From Tridacna crocea (lineage: Eukaryota > Mollusca > Bivalvia > Cardiida > Cardiidae): a DNA stretch of 64,000 nt. A program made the translations under genes and the position numbers. Numbering within the stretch: the stretch's first letter is position 1; each line of letters opens with the position of its first letter. Of the stretch, positions 1-11,148 are shown piece after piece. The stretch lies in NCBI GenBank assembly GCA_943736015.1, contig OX031057.1, positions 44,726,501 through 44,790,500 on the forward strand, read 5' to 3'. The notes beneath the pieces were generated by a model. The model was not told where the DNA came from. It did not search any database and saw only the letters and a program-made list of their open reading frames with translations.

Positions 1-1592
1 TCATCATGCCTTTTTGAATACAACCCTACACAATTAACAAGTATTCTTGGTAATTCTAACACAAACCTTTACGAAATTCTTGCGCGAAATCTAAAAGTAT
101 CAAAGTAGATTATATTACACATTCAGGTTATACAATCTCCGTTCTATTGTCCTTTGACGGTTTGAAAAACTAATTCGAAGTAAAATTTTGCGAAATAATA
201 TTTTTGTCGAAGTATAAACTTCAAACCAGTTTCCTCACACCTAAGCAGAACTTTTTTAAGCCCTTCGACGATAATTACTTATACTATTAAAAGCCACAAG
301 GACTTGTTTCTTAAAACCACAGGTTTATTGGATTAAAATAATGATTAAGAGCAATGAAGATTTACACCTTAATTATCTTTCTCTCGGCTGTATACGAAAA
401 ATCCATAATTCGAATACTCTTTACTTTCTGTGAAGAATGGAGGACGTGGATGAATGTAATCAGCCTTTATCAATTTCTCCATTAACACTCCATGAATCAT
501 GGGTATATACCGCTTGCCGCAATCGGACAAAAGTTCTCTTTATCTTCGCACGTCCAATCAAATATGATTAAACCAGGGAAGAAACTTTGTCTTATCGGTT
601 ACCCGCTCATTAATCGGAACAATAAACGCCGGTAGGTGGCGTGGTAAAGATACGATTTGCATACTGGGAAACCGCGGGAAATTATTAGGTATTGAGATAG
701 CATTTTGAAATGATACTTCAAGTAATTTTTGACGAGAATCTACAAGTATTTTATGTGTGTACCTGCCGCAATTTAAGACGACGGATTTTAATCCTTACCA
801 TTTAGGTTTTCGACATCCATTTGGAAAGGGCTTTTGCAAACACCTTGTTGCCAAAGTATCTCTAATGCTAGATCAATTAGATCTAATTAAGGAACTTGTA
901 AAGGAAATCGTATAGCATTTAAGGGCCCTATTACGACCATAGGCAAACAGTTTGAAAGTAAAATTGCAAACAAATCTAATTTATACCATTTAGTATGACT
1001 ATTGATTTGAGTTTGCGATGTGCTACAGAACAGTCTGCGCTGGCTGACACGAGTCGATATTTTTTGCAGATGAATTCAGCCCCTTTTCACAGAGTACGGC
1101 CGCCAGTATATATCTGCCCACCTCCTCATCGATAACTATTTGATAACGGATCGACAGGAATGAATAATGAGCAACCAAGCATTTACACGCACATTCACTT
1201 ATAAAATGGCATGCGTTGTTACTCAAGATGCTACTTGTAAATTCTGAAACATATCGATATTCGAACACACGCCATTTTGACTGGCTGAACAGTCGCTCGA
1301 ACCTTGTGCGGCAACAAGTCTTTGTGGTTTGCTAAAAATGGCTTTCGAAAATGGTTACAGAACATGTTTCATTTATCATTTTCAGTGCAATCTTACTGTC
1401 GTATACTTTCCGATTCAACTCTTTACAAAGACGGAATTATTTTAGTCATATCTTACAATGTGGCTCAAATAAAGCTCAAATAAAATAAATTTTCTTTGAC
1501 ATATAGAAAAAAAAATCAGGAAGGAAAATGATGGTAACCAGCATTTTCTCCTTGTTCTTTTATCTTATCAAGAGCATTTATGCAAAGGGTTG
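1..1592. other. No gene recognised
   Basis: AT-rich single-copy-looking sequence. A DRC fragment lies at about 1022-1110 (TGGCTGACACGAGTCGATAT). Confidence 0.45.
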
Positions 1593-1820
1593 TTAACTCT
1601 TTACCAGACGACAAACTTTTAAACTGGTTGAAACTGAAAGCATTCGCAGACGACAAAATCGAAATGACTCAAAAACTGAAATTTGTTCTGGGAAGGCAGA
1701 AAACACTGTGGGAAAAGGAGAAAATGCTGGTTACCAGCATTTTCTCCTTTTCCCACAATGTTTTCTTTAGGCTTCTTTCCTGGGGCCATTATAAGTCGGG
1801 ATTGTGTGGTAAAGAATTAA
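1593..1820 (+). mobile_element. TFB1 fold-back element (reference description)
   Basis: Full copy with TTAA at both ends. Layout: long arm (TTAACTCTTTACCAGACGAC, then a TTTGCAGACGACAAAAT-type block), the central palindrome that turns around at TGGTTACCA, then a short arm ending GTGTGGTAAAGAATTAA. The strand given for each copy is that of the long arm first. The terminal inverted repeat is about 17 bp (TTAACCCTTTACCAAAC). No transposase is encoded, so these are non-autonomous. The TTAA-CCCTTT ends resemble piggyBac-type MITEs (inference). A half palindrome fragment lies just upstream at 1522-1563. Confidence 0.85.
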
Positions 1821-2040
1821 AACACGACAGATATTTGATTGATTATTAAAAAATGATATTTAGTCCTCTTTTTATATTACATGTATGTCGTATTTCATAA
1901 TGTTCTTCTGCGGTTGTTGTACGAACTAATGATAATATATCTGACTCTCTGTCTCTCTCTCCCACATTCTGGCCCTTCGGGCCTCCCTCTGTCTTTTCCT
2001 CGCCTTTTCCAATTCATTTGATTTTCGCCATGTGCTCAAG

Positions 2041-2818
2041 TTAACTCATTATCAAACGACACAATTTTAGACTGGTCCAAACTGAATCGTTTGCAGACGA
2101 CAAACTAAATGTGACTAAAAAATTGAAATTTGTTTTGTTAAGGGTAGAAAACATTGTGGAAAACAGGAGAAAAGGCTGGTTACGAGCATTTTCTCCTTTT
2201 CCCAACAAGATTTTCAAAAGTGTTCTATCTCAGGGTTGTTAAAGGTGGCCCTTCAGATTTTGGGTCGAACATTTTACAAAAATACAAAATCATCATCCTT
2301 ATACTCCCAAAGCCTTTTTAATTTTTATTCATAAAACCCAAGCAGTCGAAACCATCCGACAACAGGAGAAATTAGGGATTTACCACGGCCCAGGTCTACA
2401 CCGAAGGGAAACACGGTCTATTTTCACATGAGCAACTCGCTTATTTACATACAGGAAATACACAGAAGAAGCGTCAGCCATAGCGTCCGAAGAAAACATT
2501 ATAGAGAATAATTATATGTTTGTTATGTTATGGCATTTAAGCATCATTCGTCACGTACCAGTCACTTGACATTCCCTCAATGCTTTTTTGATTTATCGCG
2601 CGAAATCTAAAAATAACCTTAAGAGGTTACGCAGCCTTTGAAGGGAACACCATCAAAAAATATTGGGGGGGAGGGGGATTTTATGATTCTTAGTTACTGA
2701 CGATTTGTATTGTTTTTTTCATATGAATTTCAATTATTTATTTATTCTTTAGATTGGTGATATGTGAAATATCTAAATACCCACCTTTAAAAGTCGGGAT
2801 TGTGTGGTAAAGAGTTAA
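2041..2818 (+). mobile_element. TFB1 copy split by a nested element
   Basis: The copy begins TTAACTCATTATCAAACGAC and ends GTGGTAAAGAGTTAA. Its short arm is interrupted by a 544-bp insertion at 2243-2786; both sides of the insertion continue the TFB1 consensus. Confidence 0.85.
2243..2786. mobile_element. Unknown 544-bp TTAA-inserted element
   Basis: The sequence begins AGGTGG and ends CCACCT, and is flanked by TTAA on both sides (2239-2242 and 2787-2790), replacing a single TTAA in the host TFB1 copy. No coding potential was seen. It includes a G-rich run near 2666-2680. A sequence like its right end (AAATACCCACCT) also occurs near 26808. Confidence 0.75.
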
Positions 2819-3928
2819 TATTTTAGAATGAGTTTATCATGCCAAGCCCTGATATCTCAGACCGCGGGAGAAAAATTTGTGATTGCTGTTAAGAAATTCC
2901 GAAGTGACCGTTACTTTTGACAGATCTATAACATATGAAGTCATTATTCAATTTTTCATTGTCAGAATTCAGTCAAATCTGTGAACAGAAGCCACCGAAG
3001 GGAATTTCCAAAAGTGGCCGTTGTTCACAGATTGACAGTTGTCCATGCACAATATGCACTTCTTGCACTATATTGTGTAGCGAATATAACACTACTACAC
3101 TTGTTGCGTAACCTAGCATGTATGATCTGAGTTTTTCTATCTCTAAAGAAATAAAGCTTGTTTGGTCTCGGTTTATCAATGTTTAAGCGATATTTAAAAG
3201 AAAACAACGTTCCGGGATTTTTTGTTTCATCTGATAAAATTCTGTAACTTTTACACTAACAAAAAACTGAAGAAAAGGACTCAGAAGGTTCCTATGAATT
3301 ATTGGTGAACACGGGCCCAGCAATTTTCCTTGAAACTACTATGCTATGCACTTGGGAAGACATCAGATTATTGCTGGATGATTTCAAGTGAATCAAATAA
3401 TTAGAAATGCTCACTATTTCCACATATCAAACATAACGAGGTTATATTGTATAACGGATGTCAACACCAGCCACAAGGGGGCGCTATTAAAATGACAGGA
3501 AAACGAGGTTTTGAGAAAGTCCGGACCCCTTCGGTCAGTTCATTATAGAAATATGTCCGTGACAGCTGCCCATCACGGCCATTAACGATGTCCGAGACCG
3601 ACCATTTCGGGAGATAAGAAAGTTGAATAAATCCTTGTGTCTGTGAGCTGCCTTTTTGACCGTTCGACTGCTAAACCAATGAAATAAATATGCCGATGAA
3701 ATTAATATAAAAAATTATGAATATGAAACACTCAAAAGCAAAGAGATTAGAGGGGAAAACTCTGAAATTTTAACGTGGTCGTTACATATGAGCTAAACTC
3801 CGTGAAAAAAAGGAACCTTATTAATGCACTTAAAAAAAGTATCGCGGCTGACATATATACTACTCAAACTTTGATAGGGATCACTTACATATTTCTGTAT
3901 GGGTTTATATGTTACAACAGTTTTGCAT
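2819..3928. other. No recognised feature
   Basis: No repeat family of this window and no convincing exon found. Confidence 0.45.
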
Positions 3929-4152
3929 AAACTCTTTACCATGCTGTAAAACTCTAGATTTGTCAAAGTTAAAAGCATTTACTGGCCAAAAACTAAATGC
4001 AACGTGTACTATGCTGTCTGTAATAGGGTAGAAAACATTGTTGAAAAAGGAGAAAATGCTGGTACCCAGCATTTTCTCCTTTTCCAACAATGTTTTCCAA
4101 AGGCTTCTTTCTCAGTGTCTTTAACAGTCGGCATTGTAAGGTAAAGGCTTAA
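3929..4152 (+). mobile_element. TFB1 copy
   Basis: The palindrome turns at TGGTACCCAGCA. Its arms carry the matched variant CATTGTTG/CAACAATG instead of the usual CATTGTGG/CCACAATG. The right end is TTAA at 4149-4152. Confidence 0.8.
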
Positions 4153-4548
4153 AGATCCATTTCCACAGGTTATTTTATTGATCAGTGTGGCAATGTAACA
4201 TATTGTAAAATCACACATGATACATGCCACATATATATTTAGAGTGAATCTTTTAAGGTGATCCCTAGCAAATTTTGAGCAGTATAGATACTGTCCGCGC
4301 AGGCTGACCTTGGCCGAAACTTTTTGGTTTTCGTAATTTTTCTGCATGTCAAAGGACAAGCGCACCTTATGATTCAGTCAGTCCTGAAGCAAAACGAGTT
4401 TTATGGATCAGCAATTGTCTGATCCCTTGCTTGATATTAAGAAACACGCGGATACATTACGCCTCCTTTTTTGCTAGTACGTCATGGCTTATATAGATTT
4501 AGAAATCTCTCATCATGAAAAGTACTAGTATTTCTCTTGGAAAAAAGA

Positions 4549-4777
4549 TTAGCCCATTGCCACACTATCCCTACTTTTGACGACCCTGAGTAAGAAGCCT
4601 TTAGAAAACATTGTTGGAAAAGGAGAAAATGCTGGTAACCAGCATTTTTTCCTTTTCCCACAATGTTTTCTACCCTTCACAAAACAAATTTCAAATTGTC
4701 AGTCTCTTTTATTTTGTTGTCTGTAAATGTTTTCGATTTGGACAAGCCCAAAATTTTGTCGTTTGGTAATAAGTTAA
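4549..4777 (-). mobile_element. TFB1 copy
   Basis: Full-length copy, short arm first (CCACACTATCCCTAC), ending GTTTGGTAATAAGTTAA. It abuts a 76-bp-type palindrome fragment at 4782. Confidence 0.85.
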
Positions 4778-4781
4778 ATCG

Positions 4782-4835
4782 TCGGTTTATTTACAAAACC
4801 TCGTAACTACAGCTTGTAACAAGAAAACTGATGAA
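4782..4835. repeat. 76-bp palindrome family, partial copy
   Basis: Contains GTCGGTTTATTTAC and CCTCGTAACTACAGCTTGT, shared with 12213-12288 and 13306-13380. The second arm is mostly lost. Confidence 0.6.
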
Positions 4836-5034
4836 ATCATTCTAGAAATCACAACAACTGTTACAATTTTCTATTGAAGAAAACACCCAGAAATAGTACA
4901 ATGATATAATAATAATACAAATCTTTCACTCTCCCAAGTATACAAATGTAGATGTATTTTGATAGCGTCAAGTCGAAAAGTTCAAGTTGTGGACCATTGG
5001 ACTTGCAAGCAACATAATACCCTTGAGGGTGTGG

Positions 5035-5165
5035 TTTCTAGCACATCAGCTGGCCTACTGGAAAAATTCCTAATCGGATGGGACGTAACGTCGAGGTCCC
5101 GTGTGATAAAGCCGTACACCGACCGAGCACATTGAAGAACATTTGGCCCGGTTTCACAAAAAATA
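5035..5165. repeat. SINE core-domain fragment
   Basis: GACGTAACGTCGAGGTCCC followed by TACACCGACCGAGCACATTG resembles the core of the SINE at 10762-11050 (GACATTAAACCGAGGTCCC, TACACCGAGCACGTT). No tRNA head is visible here. Confidence 0.6.
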
Positions 5166-5374
5166 CTTTAGTTTATTATCTTACTCAAGTCTACTAATGC
5201 TAAGAGACTGTATTAAAGTTGTCAGATCCTGGGTTGATACTACTTTTTCAGACTTAGGTTTGTAAAATAAATAGACTTAAAAGTTAATTTACTTTGCTAA
5301 AATGCATCTCAGATAAGGAACTCAACTTAAGTCAGAACCTTAGGCCATTAGTAGACTTGAGTAAAACAAGAGAC

Positions 5375-5602
5375 TTAACTCTTTACCACACAATCCCGAC
5401 TATTAACGAACTTGAGAAGGGAGCTTTTGAAAACATTGTGGAAAAGGAGAAAATGCTGGTAAACAGCATTTTCTCCTTTTCCCACAATGATTTCTACCTT
5501 CCCAAGCTGGAAATTCAAATTTTGATTTACATTTATTTTGTCGTCTGAAAATGCTTTCAATTTTGACTAGTCCAATTTTTTTTTCATTTGGTAAAAAGTT
5601 AA
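5375..5602 (-). mobile_element. TFB1 copy
   Basis: Full copy from TTAACTCTTTACCACACAAT to GGTAAAAAGTTAA. It sits between two inverted copies of a SINE core (5108-5165 and 5607-5668). Confidence 0.85.
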
Positions 5603-5606
5603 GTAT

Positions 5607-5668
5607 TCGTGGACAGGTTTTTGTGAAACTGGACCAAATGTTCTTCAACGTACTCGGTGTACAGCCAG
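5607..5668. repeat. Inverted SINE core-domain fragment
   Basis: Its reverse complement reads TGTACACCGAGTACGTTGAA and then GAACATTTGGTCCAG, matching 5108-5165. The pair could fold into a large stem around the TFB1 copy. Confidence 0.6.
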
Positions 5669-5727
5669 TTAGATCTTTGGTATGGTTATAATAAAACCCT
5701 TTCCGTAAGATCATGGTTCAAGTTATG

Positions 5728-5868
5728 TACCACAAAAAACATAATGTTACTCAAAAATTGAAGTTTGTCTTTGGAAGAATAGAAAAGCTTGTGGGAAGAG
5801 GAATTTTCGCCTTTTTCCACAATGTTCACAAAAAGTCCTCTTCCTCAGGCCGTAGAAATTCGGGGCAA
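5728..5868 (+). mobile_element. Degenerate TFB1 fragment
   Basis: Recognisable by CAAAAATTGAAGTTTGT and a worn palindrome (GGAAGAGGAATTTTCGCC); both ends are lost. Confidence 0.55.
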
Positions 5869-6063
5869 AACACTAAAGCGAAAATGAGGCCATTTCTCGT
5901 CGAAGGCAAAAGAGAAGGGAAATAACAAGGAAGTATATTTTTTCATATATGCACATAGGTTACTTCCCTTGTTTGCCTTTTTTTTTGTTCTTAATCGAGT
6001 ACGTCGACATCAGTTACAATGGACCTCTTGGGAGACAAAAACGCAATCACTTGAATTCTTTGG

Positions 6064-6108
6064 CAAGAAGAAGAAGAAAAAGAAGAAGAAGAACAACAAC
6101 AACTTGCA
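6064..6108 (+). repeat. (GAA)n/(CAA)n microsatellite
   Basis: Runs of GAAGAAGAAGAAAAAG followed by AACAACAACAACTT. Confidence 0.85.
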
Positions 6109-6307
6109 GTCTGATAGTGATCTACATTGTCCTCAAAAGTTCTTGAGTTGCGCTGGCCAGCCTAATGCTTAAGTATAAATATTTTAACTATAATCTTGAG
6201 TAATGGATTAACAGCCTATAAACTTACAGAAATAAGCTTTTCTCTCTGACAAGGGGATTTAAGGGATCTATAAAAAAAATAATGAGTCATATCAGCCTGA
6301 ACATTCC

Positions 6308-6401
6308 TTGCATACTGACATGGGTCGGAAATGTTTGCTATTTTCAGCATGCATTTTCTATGCATACTGACATGGGTCGAAATTGTTTGCTACTTGTAGC
6401 T
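6308..6401 (+). repeat. Tandem duplication of a DRC-like segment
   Basis: GCATACTGACATGGGTCG occurs twice, 53 bp apart, each followed by a TTTGCTA-containing stretch. It resembles the DRC family. Confidence 0.6.
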
Positions 6402-6605
6402 TTTCTGCGTGTAAAAGAACCATTCTATATCTGGTTACAGACAGCTGTCAGACGAGATGGATTTTAGTGGTCCATATTTTTGTGGTGACATTCTTGCTAT
6501 AATACATCTTGGAGGTTCCTTTCTGTAAAGGTATGGATCAAACTATTGATTATTGTTTTAAGAGTCAAATTCGCATGTCATGTTAGAAATAACTTAATGA
6601 TTTTT

Positions 6606-6803
6606 TTACTCTTTATCCAAACGACAAAATTTAACACTTGTTTAAACTGAAAGCATTTGCCGACGACAAAATAAACTTAACTAAACAGTTGAAATTTGTT
6701 TCCAAAGAGGTTGAAAAAACATTGTGGGAAAAGGAGAAAATGCTGGTCACAAAGCTTGTATCTCAGGTTCATTGAAAGAAGGTATTCTTCGGTAAAGGGT
6801 TAA
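6606..6803 (+). mobile_element. One-armed TFB1 derivative
   Basis: The long arm and first half of the palindrome are present (AAAGGAGAAAATGCTGGT), but the second half is deleted. The right end is AAAGGGTTAA. Confidence 0.75.
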
Positions 6804-7076
6804 GTGAAGTGAGTTATAAAGAGAGATTGTGTGACACAAACAAAGACATTTTGGAAAAAGGAGATAACGCACTTCTCATTTTAGTCAGCTGTTTTGACGT
6901 GTTTTCAAGCAAAATATCTCAATAATAAGCTCAAGTTTTTTCGCAAAACAAAAACGTATTTTTTAAAAAAAACATCCTTCACAATGTTTTCACGAGTAAA
7001 AACACCCATGGCAAATGATAAACGCGACTTCAAATCTCTAACAAACAAATGATCTGCACTCAGAGAAAAAGGAAGT

Positions 7077-7306
7077 TTAATCCCTCGCCAAACAATCCCT
7101 GGTTTTCACGACCCTTACATAGAAGCCTTCTGAAAACATTATTGGAAAAGGAGAAAATGCTGGTAACCATGCAATATTTTCTCCTTTTTCCACAATGTTT
7201 TTCCCTTCGCAAGACAAATTTCAATTTTCCAGTCACATTTATTTTGTCGTCTGCAAATTCTTTCAATTTGGACCAGTCTAAAATTCTGTCGTTTGGTAAA
7301 GAGTTC
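7077..7306 (-). mobile_element. TFB1 copy
   Basis: From TTAATCCCTCGCCAAACAAT to GTTTGGTAAAGAGTT. The palindrome centre has a small insertion (GGTAACCATGCAATA). Confidence 0.8.
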
Positions 7307-7324
7307 ATGAATCGCCGTAATTCA

Positions 7325-7560
7325 TCATAACAAGCCAGTCATCACATGATTATGGATCCGTGAAATCTGTTTTATCTAAAAACAGACAAAATCGTGAGGT
7401 AAAATGGTCCTTGGTCAGGCAGAAAATTGACCAATAGCAAAAAGTTTCGATCCAGGTTAGCCTGCGCGGACTGCGCTGGCTGACCTGGGTCGATACTTTT
7501 TGCAAATGCATTAACCCCTCTTTTCACAAAGCATGGTGTGAATACTATTGACAAAATAAT
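7325..7560. mobile_element. DRC element (hairpin around GACCTGGGTCGA)
   Basis: Contains a stem formed by CAGGTTAGCCTGCGCGGACT and its partner TGGCTGACCTG, then TCGATACTTTTTGCAAATGC and CCCCTCTTTTCACAAAGCATG. The same order recurs in other DRC copies. It abuts a GC2H copy. Confidence 0.65.
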
Positions 7561-7806
7561 GGCTGGCAATATGCGAAAAAGGACATTGGGACATTTGCGT
7601 AAAGTGTCGTCTCTAATGTGCTGCTGGCAATACGCGCTGGCTAATCCCCGACGGCGCTTTACAACTACTTTAGATTTTGTGCTACAGTAGACTTACATAA
7701 AAACGGAAAGTGCAGTTTCGGATTAGCCTGCGCGGACTGCGCAGGCTGATCCGAAACGACACTTTACGCAAATGTCCGAATGTCCCTTTTGTCCTGTTGC
7801 AAGCCA
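7561..7806. mobile_element. GC2H element
   Basis: Family layout: TGGCTTGCAACACGCGAAAA-type end, GC-rich hairpin, AT-rich spacer (TTTTGTGCTACAGTAGACTT), second GC-rich hairpin (GGATTAGCCTGCGCGGACTG), mirrored end TTGCAAGCCA. The first hairpin is damaged here. Confidence 0.8.
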
Positions 7807-8299
7807 TATAGATACAGCATAAACAGACGCATTTGTATGCTAATCTGTGACGTTATTTACATTTTTATCAATGAAAAGCCATCGAATACTAAATTAACTA
7901 AACTCCCATTTTTTTCATGTCTGTTGACTCTTGCCAAAAGTGCCCCTTTCTTAGGGGACCCTGATGAAAATAACTATTAAAAATATTGAGGGAAATGGAA
8001 CAAATACTGGTCACAGATTTCCCCCCCCCCCTTTTTCCCATAACCTTTTCCAACCGATTAAAAAAAAAGGAAAATTCAAAAGAAAAAATACTGAATGGAC
8101 CCTTAGATTGCTAAGTGCGACTCTTGGCGATTTTACAGATAGTGTAGAGCTAGAATAAACTGCACAAAAATGCAGTCTGATCATTGGTCTTATGTATTTT
8201 CTTTTCGGTGAAATTAACTATGGCTCGGCAAAGCTTAGGTTTTTTTTTTCTACTGTGTGGAAATTTTGTTTCATTTATTGTACAGTTTAAATGCTTTAA

Positions 8300-8512
8300 C
8301 CTTTTGGCTGCTAAGCGCGACTCACAGACCTTTAGCGGACAGTGTAGATCAAAATCAGACTGCACAGAACGGTCAGTCTGATCTTGGGTCTATACTTTCC
8401 GATGTGGAGATGATATTGCTAAAAAATGGCTTTTAAATGGTAATGATTATTTTGGTGTTTATGTAAAGAAAAAATCATGTTGGTTATTTAGCAGGATAAG
8501 AGTTAACTACCC
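8300..8512. mobile_element. P65-bearing element
   Basis: Begins near CCTTTTGGCTGCTAAGCGCG and contains the palindrome at 8334-8401 (CAGACTGCACAGAACGG). The GCTAAGCGCGACTC flank recurs beside other P65 copies, so P65 is likely the core of a larger element. Confidence 0.6.
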
Positions 8513-8538
8513 TGAGAAAGAAGCCTTTCTTTGTTTCC

Positions 8539-8767
8539 TTAACTCTTCATCGAACGACACAATTTTAGGCTTGTCCAAATCGAAAGCATTTGCAGACGAC
8601 AAAACGAAAGTGACTGAAAATTTGAGATTTGTTTTGTGAACGGTAGAAAACATTGTGGGAAAAGGAGAAAATGCTGGTTACCAGCATTTTCTCCTTTTCC
8701 CACAATGTTTTCTGAAGGCGTCTTTCTCAGAGTCGTCAAAGGTAGGGATTGTGTGGTAATGGATTAA
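8539..8767 (+). mobile_element. TFB1 copy
   Basis: TTAA to TTAA, intact palindrome. A short-arm scrap of another copy (CCCTGAGAAAGAAGCC) lies just before it. Confidence 0.85.
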
Positions 8768-8817
8768 TAAAGACCAAATCAGAAGTATTTCGTTGATGAG
8801 ATTGGGAGATTTTACAC

Positions 8818-9035
8818 TTAACAACGCACTCCCAAAGTTTTACGACCCAAACAAAAACGCCTGTTGAAACATTGTGAGAAAAGAAGAAAATGCTGGCAAC
8901 AAGTATTTTTTTTCTTTTCCCATAATGTTTTCTATTCTTTCAAAGTTGAATCCATTTTCCAAACAATTATTTTGTCGTCTACAAAAGCTCTCAATTTGGA
9001 CTAGTCTAGAATTGTGTCGTTTGTTAAAGAATTAA
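8818..9035 (-). mobile_element. TFB1 copy, diverged
   Basis: Begins TTAACAACGCACTCCC and ends GTTAAAGAATTAA; the palindrome has several mismatches. Confidence 0.75.
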
Positions 9036-9260
9036 GCGACTTCAAAAATTTTACAGGTAATGGGAAATTGCACATTTTTGTGTGTGTGAAAATGTTGCAA
9101 CAAATAGTCTAATTTGTGTTAGAATGTGTTTTTTTCAGGTATTTGCACATTAGTTTGTGTTTCGCATGATATGTTTCGCCATCAACAACTTTAATTAAAA
9201 ATGTATCGGATGACAAAATTTTTGACTTGCCAATATTGAATTAACCTTGCACACAGCAAT

Positions 9261-9474
9261 TTAACCCATTACCACATAATGACGACTTTTAACGACCTCG
9301 GGAAAGAAGCCTTTTGAAAACATTGTAGGAAAAGGAGAAAATACTGGTAACCAGCATTTTCTCCTTTTCGCATAATGTTTTCTACCATATCGAAAAAAAA
9401 GATACACTATTTAAGACACTTTGAAAATGTCATATGCAATTGCTTCAACTTGGGCAATGTTAAAATTTTGTCAT
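9261..9474 (-). mobile_element. TFB1 copy abutting an FB5 palindrome
   Basis: Begins TTAACCCATTACCACATAAT; the right end is lost where the FB5 element begins. Confidence 0.75.
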
Positions 9475-9477
9475 CCG

Positions 9478-9676
9478 GGCCCGTATTTACCAAACATTCT
9501 TGAGAATACTCTTAGTCTTATTCTCCAAGGTTTTCTGCATTTGTAAGTAAGGCAACTTCTGATTGGCTAAACCGAATGGTTTAGCCAATCAGAGGTTGTC
9601 TTACTTACAAATGTAGAAAATTCTGGACAATAAGACAAAAAATGTTTTTTAAGAATGGTTGGTGAATACATACCCT
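9478..9676. mobile_element. FB5 fold-back element, complete palindrome
   Basis: About 200 bp forming one long hairpin. Left end CCGTATTTACCAAACATTC, centre CTAAACCGAATGGTTTAG, right end GAATGGTTGGTGAATAC. Degenerate TFB1 sequence follows at about 9690-9852. Confidence 0.8.
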
Positions 9677-9922
9677 CGTAAAGCGACAAAGCTTTACCAA
9701 AAGAATAAAAATTGGTTTTGACCAAAGTCAGAGCCTTGGCAGACGACAAAATTCGATATGACTGATGTAATTCTTGATAATTTAACTTCAACCATTCTTT
9801 ACATTTGATTACGGAAGGGCTGAAAACATCGTGGGGGAGAGAAGAAAATGCTCAAGGTATAGAAATACAAGATACAAATAATCACGCTACACCTGAATCT
9901 GCTTTACCGAGAAAGACATAAT

Positions 9923-10185
9923 TGGCTTGCAACACGCGAAAAGGGACATTCGGACACTTGCGTAAAGTGTCGTCTCGGATCAGCCTGCGCAGTCCGCGCA
10001 GGCTAATCCGAGACGACACTTTCCGTTCTAATGATATTTTCTGTTTTGGGAAAGTCTACTGTAGCACAAAAATCAATGTAATCGTAAAGTGTCGTCTCGG
10101 ATTAGCCTGCGCGGACTGCGCAGGCTGATCCGAGACGACACTTTACGCAAATGTCCGAATGCCCCTTTTCGCGTGTTGCAAGCCA
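9923..10185. mobile_element. GC2H element, well preserved
   Basis: Both GC-rich hairpins are intact (GATCAGCCTGCGCAGTCCGC and GATTAGCCTGCGCGGACTGC with their partners). Terminal repeats are TGGCTTGCAACACGCGAAAA and GCGTGTTGCAAGCCA. Confidence 0.85.
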
Positions 10186-10761
10186 TATTAGGAAAAAGTG
10201 AAATTGCCGATAAACCGTTTGAAGAACAAAATCTATTGAATCATATTTTATTCGTAGTCTGCAAATTTTTCTTATAAGTAAGGACAAGTCTAGCATTTTA
10301 TGGTTTGGCTAAAAGCCGAATTTCAAAATTGTACGAACCCTTCTATTTAGATACACGTAAAAACAAGACATTATTCGTAATTATTGTTACCAATTTGAAA
10401 CCTGTCAAGGTAGTTTAGAGGTGTATAACTTGATTCAGAATATTAAATTATGATTTTATGTTTACCATCGATCAGTTTTAAATATATTGACGAAATTTCA
10501 TTTCAGTGTGGCCAAAAGGAAATGAGAAAATGGCTTCTTATTGACAGTACCCCTTCCTTAGTGAAAAAAGTATTGACTGACTGCATAGGGAGACTCAAAC
10601 ATTGTTCAATATCTCGCATGGTACCCTGTGTTTCTTTTTCGTCCTATAGTATATAATCTATCGGACCATATCACGTGGTCATCAGTCAGCCTTCCAGTCT
10701 CTCTCAGTATCTTTCTGTCTCCCGTCCTCTCTTCACACTCACTCAATCCAAAGCCCAAATT

Positions 10762-11050
10762 GACCAGCCTGCATAGCTCAGTTGGTAGAGCCTATGACTC
10801 GTGATCATGAGGGTGTAGGTTCGATCCCCACGGCTGGCCATCTAAAATTACTAGTCTTCGGATGAGACATTAAACCGAGGTCCCTTGTGACGGTGCTATA
10901 CACCGAGCACGTTAAAGAACCAGGCGAAACTTAGGATAGGTTTCGTCCTGTATCTGCACTATCCCCCGTAACAATACTAACATCCTTCAGTGGGCGTCGC
11001 CCATATGGGCAGCCGGAGGCGACGATAGATAAACTCAAATTTAATCAATC
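10762..11050 (+). mobile_element. tRNA-headed SINE
   Basis: The head has an A box (TAGCTCAGTTGGTAGAGC), an anticodon-like loop CTCGTGA between pairable TATGA and TCATG, and a B box (GGTTCGATCCC). The acceptor stem is not properly spaced, so this is not a working tRNA gene. The body contains the conserved GACATTAAACCGAGGTCCC and TACACCGAGCACGTTAAAGA; the tail is ATCAATCAA. It resembles core-bearing SINEs known from molluscs; the exact family is not determined. Confidence 0.8.
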
Positions 11051-11148
11051 AAGGCCCAAATTAATGCGTAATTACGGCCTAACACTGGTACAGGTGACAC
11101 TTTTTAGTTTCATGAAATCACCGCCCAGTGTAGCATGTTTTAGTGTAA

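Noticed and set aside
10762-10840. Functional tRNA gene
   Set aside because: A and B boxes are present, but the acceptor stem is misplaced and a SINE body follows.
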